NCBI RefSeq assembly: GCF_005048155.1
Contig: NZ_SUMB01000019.1
Location: forward strand, 62,001 to 126,000
Source of the DNA: Streptomyces piniterrae
GTDB lineage: Bacteria; Actinomycetota; Actinomycetes; Streptomycetales; Streptomycetaceae
Length of the DNA stretch: 64,000 nt
Reading direction: 5' to 3'
The notes below the pieces were generated by a model, which was not told the DNA's origin, did no database searches, and saw only the letters and a list, made by a program, of their open reading frames with translations. This document shows, piece by piece, positions 58,050 through 64,000 of this stretch; position 1 is the stretch's first letter, and each line of letters begins with the position of its first letter. Both the position numbers and the translations under genes were made by a program.

Positions 58050-58865
58050 ATGCCCGAAGGTGACACCGTCTGGCGCCTGGCCCAGCGCCTCCACGACGCG
58101 CTGGCCGGGCAACCGCTGACCCGCTGCGACCTGCGCGTCCCCCAGCTAGCGACGGTGGACCTGACCGGCCGCACGGTGCTCGACGTGGTGCCCCGCGGCA
58201 AGCATCTGCTCACCCGCGTCGAGGGCGGCCTCACCCTGCATTCCCATCTCCGGGTGGACGGCGCCTGGAAGATCTACGCCCCGGCGGAACGCTGGAGCGG
58301 TGGCCCCGCCCATCAGATCCGGGCGATTCTCGGCACCGACCGGCGCACCGCCGTCGGCTACCGCCTTCCGGTCCTCGATCTCCTGCGCACCGCCGAAGAG
58401 TCCCGGGTCGTCGGCCACCTGGGCCCTGACCTCCTGGGCCCCGACTGGGACGCGGCCGAGGCCCTGCGCCGGCTGCTGGCCGCCCCCGAACGCCCCCTGG
58501 GCGAAGCCCTGCTGGACCAGCGCAATCTCGCCGGCATCGGGAATGTCTACAAGTCCGAGCTGTGCTTTCTGCTGCGCGCCTCGCCGTGGCTCCCGATCGG
58601 CGACCTCCCCGCCCCGGAGCGCGCCCCCGCGCTCGCCAAGAAGCTCCTCGAAGCCAACAAACGGCGCCCGGCGCGCACCACGACGCCCAGCGCCCGTCCC
58701 GACCGCCGGCTGTGGGTCTACGGCCGCGCCGGACGCCCCTGCGCCCGCTGCGGCACCGCGGTCCGCACCGCCGACCAGGGCTCCCCCGCCGACGAACGCG
58801 TCACCTACTGGTGCCCCACCTGCCAGCCCGACCGGCCGGACGGCGCGGCCGACGCACCGCGATAG
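58050..58865 (+). CDS. Fpg/Nei-family DNA glycosylase
   Basis: A 271-residue bifunctional base-excision glycosylase/AP lyase. The catalytic start is MPEGDTVWRL (Pro2, Glu3), the conserved beta-clamp lysine is Lys51 (PRGKHLLTR), the H2TH region contains LLDQRNLAGIGNVYKSELCFL, and a zinc finger CARCGTAV ... YWCPTCQP closes the protein. MPEGDTVWR is the Nei2/endonuclease VIII pattern, favouring oxidised pyrimidines. It sits behind lhr with no terminator visible, so the two may form a repair operon. Confidence 0.93.
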   Translation: MPEGDTVWRLAQRLHDALAGQPLTRCDLRVPQLATVDLTGRTVLDVVPRGKHLLTRVEGGLTLHSHLRVDGAWKIYAPAERWSGGPAHQIRAILGTDRRTAVGYRLPVLDLLRTAEESRVVGHLGPDLLGPDWDAAEALRRLLAAPERPLGEALLDQRNLAGIGNVYKSELCFLLRASPWLPIGDLPAPERAPALAKKLLEANKRRPARTTTPSARPDRRLWVYGRAGRPCARCGTAVRTADQGSPADERVTYWCPTCQPDRPDGAADAPR

Positions 58866-58997
58866 CCGAGCGGCGCACCGCCGAGGCCCGGCGCCCGGCC
58901 GAGCGCCCGATGGTCCGGATGACTTTCCTGGGCCGGGCGGGTGAGCCCGAGGACATCGGGCACGCCCCACGGCATCAGCCGTCGGCTGCCAGGTCCC

Positions 58998-59363
58998 TCA
59001 CGACCGGCCGGCCCGGCCCCCCGAACGGCGGCGTCGCCAGGCCGCGCCGAGCGCCGCCCGCCCCTTCTCCAGCGGCCGGATCCGCCCGCCTCCGGCATCG
59101 CCCTTGCCCTTGCCCACCCACGGAACGCAGTGCACCGGCAGCAGGCTGAGCCCCCAGCCGCCCGCCACCACGGCCCCCTCGATCGCCCCCGCCGACTGCG
59201 GCCACAGCGTGAGCCGGAGCGCCGCCAGCCACCACAGACCTCCGACGAGGGTCACGACTATCCAGCGTCCGGGGCCGGCCCGGGGACGCCCTCCCGGACC
59301 CGGCACATCGCCGCCGGCGCCCCGCCCGAGCGGACCGCGGGCCACCATGTCGTGCCACGCCAT
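58998..59363 (-). CDS. Conserved small membrane-associated protein, unknown function
   Basis: A 121-residue protein. MAWHDMVARGPLGRGAGGDV opens the frame; the hydrophobic part is WIVVTLVGGLWWLAALRLTLW and GAVVAGGWGLSLLPVHCVPW, and the C-terminus is Arg-rich. GGAGGAGG lies 5 bases before ATG 59363, which supports expression. It converges on the glycosylase gene. I do not recognise a domain. Confidence 0.65.
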   Translation of the reverse strand: MAWHDMVARGPLGRGAGGDVPGPGGRPRAGPGRWIVVTLVGGLWWLAALRLTLWPQSAGAIEGAVVAGGWGLSLLPVHCVPWVGKGKGDAGGGRIRPLEKGRAALGAAWRRRRSGGRAGRS

Positions 59364-59393
59364 CGCTGCCTCCTCCGGCCGACGCTAGACGGG

Positions 59394-59407
59394 GCCGGTC
59401 GACCGGC
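59394..59407. promoter_or_regulatory. 14-bp perfect palindrome upstream of the small membrane protein gene
   Basis: GCCGGTCGACCGGC is fully symmetric, 31 bases from the start codon of the gene at 58998-59363, where a repressor site would lie. Palindromes of this length are not rare in DNA of this composition. Confidence 0.25.
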
Positions 59408-59518
59408 GGGAGGGCGCACCGTCGCATTCCCGGAGCGCGCACGGCGATGCCGCGCCCGCCCGGAGCAGACGTATCCGGTGCCGTATGGGAAGCATGCGTC
59501 AGCCGTCGCCGCTGGCCG

Positions 59519-59989
59519 TCAGTGGGACTCGGCCTGGAACATCCAGTGGTGTTTCTCCAGGTCGGCGGTGAGGCCGATGAGGATGTCCTGGCTGACCGGG
59601 TCCGGGTCGGCGGTGGCGCCGATCCGCTCCCGCATCCGCTCGATGATCGCGCCCAGGCCGGTCACCAGCGTTTGTACCGCGTCGCCGTCCTTGATCCAGC
59701 CGTCCTGGACCTCGCCGATGCCGCTGGTCTTGGCGACCGTCGCGGCCCGGCCGTCCGGGGTCACCCCGATCGCCGCCGCCCGCTCGGCGACGGTGTCCGC
59801 ATGCTGCCGCGCGGTGTCCACGACCTCGTCGAGCTGGAGGTGTACGGAGCGGAAGCGCGGGCCGACGACGTTCCAGTGCACCTGTTTGGCGACCAGGGAG
59901 AGATCCACCAGGTCGACGAGGGCTCCCTGGAGGGCGTTCCCGACGGTGGTGCGGTCGGCTTCCGAGAGCGTGCTCTTGACCACAGACAT
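59519..59989 (-). CDS. dps: Dps-family DNA-binding ferritin
   Basis: A 156-residue mini-ferritin that stores iron and protects DNA. Ferroxidase-site residues are in QVHWNVVGPRFRSVHLQLDE (two His) and QHADTVAERA (Asp, Glu). The C-terminus HHWMFQAESH is standard. ATG 59989 has GAGGAG 7 bases upstream. Unlike some Streptomyces Dps proteins it lacks long N- or C-terminal tails. It shares orientation with clgR but a terminator separates them. Confidence 0.93.
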   Translation of the reverse strand: MSVVKSTLSEADRTTVGNALQGALVDLVDLSLVAKQVHWNVVGPRFRSVHLQLDEVVDTARQHADTVAERAAAIGVTPDGRAATVAKTSGIGEVQDGWIKDGDAVQTLVTGLGAIIERMRERIGATADPDPVSQDILIGLTADLEKHHWMFQAESH

Positions 59990-60129
59990 CCAGTTACTCC
60001 TCTTCAGGCCGTACAGACCATTCAGACCGATGTTCCGGAATGCCCCGATTTATCCAGTGATTCATCCATCGTATAGACGAAGGGTCCCTGCCGCGCAGGT
60101 CAAGAGGGCCGGGCGAGCGCGCACGCAGC

Positions 60130-60167
60130 GTGAAGCCCCGGCCGGCTGCTGCCGACCGGGGCTTCAC
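60130..60167 (-). terminator. Terminator of clgR
   Basis: GTGAAGCCCCGG (60130-60141) pairs with CCGGGGCTTCAC (60156-60167); after one mismatch CGG/CCG extend the stem to a 6-base loop. It lies 16 bases beyond the clgR stop on the minus strand. Confidence 0.85.
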
Positions 60168-60182
60168 CAACGATCAGGGGTG

Positions 60183-60566
60183 TCAGGCCGCGACGACATC
60201 CACGACGTCGGCCGGGGACTTGATGGTCACACGGTCCTCCGGCACACCGGCCAGGGACGTGACGGACACCGCATTGAACTTCGGCCGCACCGGTGCGGGC
60301 ACCGGCTCGCTCGCGGCCGCGGACTGTGCCAGCTCGGCGAGCGCCAGCTCATCGCTGACCTCCCGCATGAGCTCGGACATGCGCACGTCCAGCGCGTCAC
60401 AGATCGACGAGAGCAGCTCGGAGGAAGCCTCCTTCTGCCCCCTCTCCACCTCGGACAAATAGCCGAGCGACACCCGGGCGGAGGAAGAGACCTCGCGCAG
60501 GGTTCGGCCTTGGCGCTGACGCTGTCGGCGCAGCACGTCACCCAGCAGGCGACGAAGCAGAATCAT
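60183..60566 (-). CDS. clgR: XRE-family regulator of Clp protease genes
   Basis: A 127-residue regulator with an HTH_3 domain (about 5-65): MILLRRLLGDVLRRQRQRQG, TLREVSSSARVSLGYLSEVERG. This matches ClgR, activator of clpP/clpC and other proteostasis genes in actinobacteria, and the pgsA-cinA-clgR gene order also occurs in Corynebacterium. The protein ends VDVVAA; in Streptomyces lividans ClgR the two terminal alanines act as a ClpP-dependent degron, so instability is likely. ATG 60566 has GAGGGAG upstream. Confidence 0.88.
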   Translation of the reverse strand: MILLRRLLGDVLRRQRQRQGRTLREVSSSARVSLGYLSEVERGQKEASSELLSSICDALDVRMSELMREVSDELALAELAQSAAASEPVPAPVRPKFNAVSVTSLAGVPEDRVTIKSPADVVDVVAA

Positions 60567-60660
60567 CGCTGGCTCCCTCCTCGGACCTCGGATCCGGATC
60601 CTTCTCGCCCCACCGTACCGCCTCGGGCCCTACCGGCGCCGGGCGCGAGTTCGTGTTCAC

Positions 60661-61197
60661 TCAGGGCTGCAAACATCCATTCCCCCCGTGTTGTTCCGTA
60701 TCCTGTGCACGCGATTTTTCTGCGAGTTCGCTCAACAAAAGGGCGAGCACGGCTTCGACACTGTCCTGGCGGATCCGGTCACGATCCCCCTCCAGCGCCA
60801 GCCGGCGTATCCCGCCGGCGCCGTCCGGGCCCTGAACGGCCACGAAAACGGTGCCCACGCGCTGTCCGTCCTGGGGCAGCGGCCCCGCGACACCCGTGGT
60901 GGCGATGCCCCAGTCGGCGCCCAGCACCCGGCGCACACCGCTCGCCATCTGGCGCGCGACCTCGCCGTCCACGGCCCCGCGCTCGGCCAGCAGCGCGCCG
61001 TCGACGCCCAGAACATCCCGTTTCACATCGGTTGCGTACGCCGTCACCGACCCGCGGACCACCCGCGAGGCCCCGGGGACGGCGGTCAGCGCGCCCGCCA
61101 CCAGGCCGCCGGTCAGCGATTCGGCCACCGCCAGGCTCTGCCCGCGCCCGGCGAGCAGCTCCAGCGCCCCGGCCGCCGCAGAACCCGGCCCGGTCAC
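60661..61197 (-). CDS. CinA-like nicotinamide-nucleotide amidohydrolase (PncC type)
   Basis: A 178-residue protein corresponding to the C-terminal CinA domain alone, which hydrolyses NMN to nicotinate mononucleotide. Seen: LAVAESLTGGLVAGALTAVPGAS, VRGSVTAYATDVKRDVLGV, IATTGVAGP. GTG 61197 overlaps the pgsA stop (GTGA), so it is translationally coupled. The N-terminal CinA domain is absent, as is usual in this actinobacterial locus. Confidence 0.92.
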   Translation of the reverse strand: MTGPGSAAAGALELLAGRGQSLAVAESLTGGLVAGALTAVPGASRVVRGSVTAYATDVKRDVLGVDGALLAERGAVDGEVARQMASGVRRVLGADWGIATTGVAGPLPQDGQRVGTVFVAVQGPDGAGGIRRLALEGDRDRIRQDSVEAVLALLLSELAEKSRAQDTEQHGGNGCLQP

Positions 61198-61853
61198 CGC
61201 GCCGAGCCCTCGTCGGCGCGCGCGGCCCGCTCGGCGCGCTCCTTGGCCAGTCCGGCCCGGCGCAGCATGACGGCCTGACGCACGTAGTCGAGGCCGGTGG
61301 CGACCGTCAGGGCCACCGCCACCGCCATCACCCACCAGCGGAAGGTGGCCAGCAGCCCGGTCAGCGGCAGGACATACATGCCCACGGCCGTACCCTGCGC
61401 CAATGTCTTGATTTTGCCGCCACGACTGGCCGGAATCACACCATGCTTGATCACCCAGAAGCGCATCAGGGTGATGCCCAGCTCACGGAAGAGGATCAGG
61501 CCGGTCACCCACCACGGCAGATCGCCCAGCACCGACAGACAAATCAGCGCGGCGCCCATGATCGCCTTGTCCGCGATCGGGTCGGCGATCTTCCCGAAGT
61601 CCGTGACCAGGTTGTACGTGCGCGCCAGATGCCCGTCGAAGACATCGGTGATCATGGCGATGGCGAACGCGGCCCACGCGAAGGCGCGCCACGCCTGGTC
61701 GGTCCCGTCCTCGTGCATCAGCAGCACCACGAAGGCGGGGACCAGCAGCAGCCGCAGCATCGTCAGGACATTGGCGATGTTCCACAGCCCGGCCTGCCGG
61801 ACGGCCGGCGCGGTGCGCGGCCCACCCGCCGCGGAAGCCGGGACTCCGCTCAT
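61194..61853 (-). CDS. pgsA: CDP-alcohol phosphatidyltransferase (phosphatidylglycerophosphate synthase)
   Basis: A 219-residue membrane enzyme that makes phosphatidylglycerophosphate from CDP-diacylglycerol. The CDP-OH-P motif is complete: DVFDGHLARTYNLVTDFGK then IADPIADK. About five hydrophobic helices follow. ATG 61853 overlaps the rimO stop (ATGA) and has GAGGAGGCGG upstream. Position between rimO and cinA is conserved. Confidence 0.93.
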   Translation of the reverse strand: MSGVPASAAGGPRTAPAVRQAGLWNIANVLTMLRLLLVPAFVVLLMHEDGTDQAWRAFAWAAFAIAMITDVFDGHLARTYNLVTDFGKIADPIADKAIMGAALICLSVLGDLPWWVTGLILFRELGITLMRFWVIKHGVIPASRGGKIKTLAQGTAVGMYVLPLTGLLATFRWWVMAVAVALTVATGLDYVRQAVMLRRAGLAKERAERAARADEGSAR

Positions 61854-63355
61854 CTGCCCGCCTCCTCGGTACACGCCGTGTCCGCCACGGACAGCACCTC
61901 GGCCACGAGGTCGACGCCCTCGCTCGCGACCACCTTCGCTTCGACCATACGACCCGGCCGCAGGCCACCGCCGTTCGACAGCAGCGTCACACCATCGGTC
62001 TCCGGCGCCTGGTGCGCGGCCCGCCCGACGACCCCGTCCTCGTCGTCGATCCGGTCGACCAGCACCCGCACCGTCTCGCCGACCCGCTCCTCGGCGCGCT
62101 GCGCGGTCAGCTCCTCGGCCAGCCGCGACACCCGCGCCAGCCGCTCCGCGACCACGTCCGGATCGACCTTGTCCTCGTACGAGGCGGCTTCGGTGCCGTC
62201 CTCGTCGGAGTAGCCGAAGACGCCGATCGCATCCAGCCGGGCCTCGGTGATGAAGCGCTCCAGTTCGGCCAGGTCGGCCTCGCTCTCGCCCGGGAAGCCG
62301 ACGATGAAGTTGGAGCGGGCGCCGGCCTCGGGCGCCTTCGTCCGGATCGTCTGCAGCAGGTCCAGGAAGCGCTCGGTGTCACCGAACCGCCGCATCGCGC
62401 GCAGCACCCCGGGAGCGGAGTGCTGGAAGGACAGATCGAAGTACGGCGCGACCTTGTCGGTGCCGGTCAGCACGTCGATCAGCCCCGGGCGCATCTCGGC
62501 GGGCTGCAGATAGCTGACCCGGATCCGCTCGACACCGTCGACGGCCGCGAGCTCCGGCAGCAGCGTCTCCAGCAGCCGGATGTCGCCCAGGTCCTTGCCG
62601 TAGGAGGTGTTGTTCTCGGAGACCAGCATGATCTCCTTGACGCCCTGACCGGCCAGCCAGCGGGTCTCGCCGAGCACGTCGGAGGGCCGGCGGGAGATGA
62701 AGGAGCCGCGGAAGGACGGGATGGCGCAGAACGAGCAGCGCCGGTCGCAGCCGGAGGCCAGCTTGACCGAGGCGACCGGACTGCTGCCGAGTCTGCGGCG
62801 CAGCGGCGCACGCGGCCCGGAGGCGGGCGCGACGCCCTCCGGCAGGTCCTCGGGTGGGGCCGCCGGCGGCTCGTCGGAACCGGTCTGCGCATGGCCGGGC
62901 AGTGCGACCTCGGCGGCGCCCTGGCGCTCGGCCGGGCTGATCGGCAGCAGCTTGCGGCGGTCGCGCGGGGTGTGCGAGGCGTGGATGCCGCCGCTCAGGA
63001 TGGTCTGCAGACGGTCGGAGATATCGCCGTAGTCGTCGAAGCCGAGCACGCCGTCGGCCTCCGGCAGCGCCTCGGCGAGTTCCTTGCCGTAGCGCTCGGC
63101 CATGCAGCCGACGGCCACGACGGCCTGGGTCCGGCCGTGATCCTTGAGATCATTGGCCTCGAGGAGGGCGTCGACGGAGTCCTTCTTGGCGGCTTCGACG
63201 AAGCCGCAGGTGTTGACGACGGCGACATCGGCATCGGCGGCTTCCTCGACGAGCTCCCAGCCGTCCGCTGCCAAGCGGCCTGCGAGTTCCTCCGAGTCCA
63301 CCTCGTTACGGGCGCAGCCAAGGGTGACAAGGGCGACGGTACGGCGTTCGGGCAT
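61850..63355 (-). CDS. rimO: Ribosomal protein S12 methylthiotransferase RimO
   Basis: A 501-residue radical SAM enzyme that methylthiolates an Asp of ribosomal protein S12. N-terminal cluster cysteines are in LVTLGCARNEVDSEE, VVNTCGFVE and AVGCMAERYG; the radical SAM motif is SGCDRRCSFCAIP. A TRAM domain closes the protein. Between the two iron-sulfur domains is a Pro/Ala/Glu-rich insert of about 55 residues (LPGHAQTGSDEPPAAPPEDL). ATG 63355. First of the coupled rimO-pgsA-cinA set. Confidence 0.95.
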   Translation of the reverse strand: MPERRTVALVTLGCARNEVDSEELAGRLAADGWELVEEAADADVAVVNTCGFVEAAKKDSVDALLEANDLKDHGRTQAVVAVGCMAERYGKELAEALPEADGVLGFDDYGDISDRLQTILSGGIHASHTPRDRRKLLPISPAERQGAAEVALPGHAQTGSDEPPAAPPEDLPEGVAPASGPRAPLRRRLGSSPVASVKLASGCDRRCSFCAIPSFRGSFISRRPSDVLGETRWLAGQGVKEIMLVSENNTSYGKDLGDIRLLETLLPELAAVDGVERIRVSYLQPAEMRPGLIDVLTGTDKVAPYFDLSFQHSAPGVLRAMRRFGDTERFLDLLQTIRTKAPEAGARSNFIVGFPGESEADLAELERFITEARLDAIGVFGYSDEDGTEAASYEDKVDPDVVAERLARVSRLAEELTAQRAEERVGETVRVLVDRIDDEDGVVGRAAHQAPETDGVTLLSNGGGLRPGRMVEAKVVASEGVDLVAEVLSVADTACTEEAGR

Positions 63356-63411
63356 GGGGCTCAGCCTACTTCGTCCCGGCCGCCCCCATGGCGCGCAGGT
63401 CAGTGCCGCCG

Positions 63412-63430
63412 GTCCCGGGCACCCCGGGAC
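63412..63430 (-). terminator. Hairpin between the RodZ-like gene and rimO
   Basis: GTCCCGGG (63412-63419) pairs with CCCGGGAC (63423-63430) around CAC, 28 bases after the stop of the upstream gene on the minus strand. Confidence 0.6.
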
Positions 63431-63458
63431 GGGCGGCGGACGCGGCCTGCGCCCGGTC

Positions 63459-64000
63459 TCAGCCCGCCTGGGGATCCCCGGGGGTGTAGCTGAGCCGCTC
63501 CACGGAACCCTTGTCGCCGACCTGCTTGACCTCCTTGCCGTTGACGTACAGCTGCACGGCTCCGGCGTTGCCCAGGACCAGGTCGATCCGCTTCTTGTCG
63601 GTGAAGGTCAGGGACTGGCCCTGCTTGAGCAGCCCGTCCTGGAGCAGCTTGCCGTTGGCGTCCTTGGCGGAGATCCAGCTCTGGCCGTCCCGGGCGGTCA
63701 CCTTGATCGTGACCTTGTCCTTGGGCAGCCCGGCGATGGCGCTGTCGGAGGGGTCGGGCTTGGGGGGCTTGGTGGTGTGCGCCTTGGTGGGCGCCGGGGC
63801 CGGCTGGTCCGCGTTGGCGGTGTCGCCACCCGCGATCGGTCCGCCGCCGCCCTTGTCACCGTCGCTGAAGAGCGTGAAGCCGACGAAACCGACGACGGCG
63901 ACGATCGCCGCCACCATCGCGGCGGTCCAGTTGGGGCGGCGCGGGTCGGAGCGGATCCGCTCGGCCTCGAAAAGCGGCGCCGCGGGGGTCGGCTCGGGCC
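63459..64000 (-). CDS. RodZ-like protein, C-terminal part (cut by window edge)
   Basis: The frame is open to the window end, and the visible part is about 180 residues. It reads a cytoplasmic segment (LFEAERIRSDPRRPNW), a membrane helix (MVAAIVAVVGFVGFTLF), a Pro/Thr linker, then a DUF4115/RodZ C-terminal domain (VTIKVTARDGQSWISAKDAN, LVLGNAGAVQLYVNGKEV). The helix-turn-helix expected at the N-terminus lies outside. RodZ proteins link the cytoskeleton to cell-wall synthesis; this gene normally lies between ftsK and rimO. ATG 63917 inside the frame should not be taken as the start. Confidence 0.82.
   Translation of the reverse strand, partial: PEPTPAAPLFEAERIRSDPRRPNWTAAMVAAIVAVVGFVGFTLFSDGDKGGGGPIAGGDTANADQPAPAPTKAHTTKPPKPDPSDSAIAGLPKDKVTIKVTARDGQSWISAKDANGKLLQDGLLKQGQSLTFTDKKRIDLVLGNAGAVQLYVNGKEVKQVGDKGSVERLSYTPGDPQAG

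Noticed and set aside
58941..62213. A 1090-codon open frame on the plus strand
   Set aside because: It runs antisense through dps, clgR, cinA and pgsA, and its composition is Arg/Pro/Ala-rich without domains.

Overview
The window is very GC-rich (well over 70 % by eye), has strongly G/C-biased third codon positions, GTG/TTG starts with GAGG-type ribosome binding sites, and many genes overlapping by 4 bp. Together with clgR, nrdRJ, dapF, hflX, recA-recX and gluABCD neighbourhoods this is a Streptomyces (or close relative) chromosome. The gene order from rimO-pgsA-cinA through recA, gluABCD, miaB, miaA, dapF, hflX to lexA-nrdR-nrdJ is what I know from the Streptomyces coelicolor core region; synteny was recalled, not computed. 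No tRNA, rRNA, insertion sequence or CRISPR array was seen.

Left part (1-8.5 kb) is accessory: the start of an ABC-F ATPase diverging from a TetR regulator, a YdbC-like protein, an amidase diverging from a second TetR regulator with two near-identical operator-like sites, a TerD-like protein, a CGNR zinc-finger regulator diverging from an MFS exporter across a palindromic site, and a beta-propeller protein. 8.6-15.7 kb is a DNA-precursor and SOS block: B12-dependent ribonucleotide reductase nrdJ with its repressor nrdR (NrdR-box-like pair upstream), divergent lexA with its own LexA box, and a DinG-type helicase. 15.7-22 kb is an NRPS-independent siderophore operon (aminotransferase, two IucA/IucC synthetases, acetyltransferase) without local decarboxylase or N-hydroxylase. 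22-36.4 kb holds a secreted V8-like protease, hflX, an M1 peptidase, a RelA/SpoT homologue, dapF, miaA, miaB, a TAXI binding protein and a cold-shock protein.

36.5-42.6 kb carries a two-component system diverging from a glutamate-type ABC importer (gluABCD). 42.7-45.8 kb is a flavin monooxygenase followed by a 28-residue cysteine-containing leader peptide, a cysteine dioxygenase and a rhodanese: a probable cysteine-responsive attenuated operon. 45.9-49.4 kb is recX-recA (LexA box inside the recA promoter), an AI-2E family membrane protein and a DUF3046 protein. Between that and the next gene lies a fragment resembling PRPP synthetase. 50.8-53.1 kb is azlC-azlD with an AraC regulator; 53.2-58.9 kb an Lhr-type helicase and a Nei-type glycosylase; 59-64 kb dps, clgR, cinA, pgsA, rimO and a truncated RodZ-like gene.

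The observations I find most worth checking are the leader peptide, two short linker ORFs with similar C-termini that bridge gluC-gluD and azlC-azlD by ATGA overlaps at both ends, the PRPP synthetase remnant, the incomplete siderophore operon, and several short tandem-repeat arrays in promoter regions.
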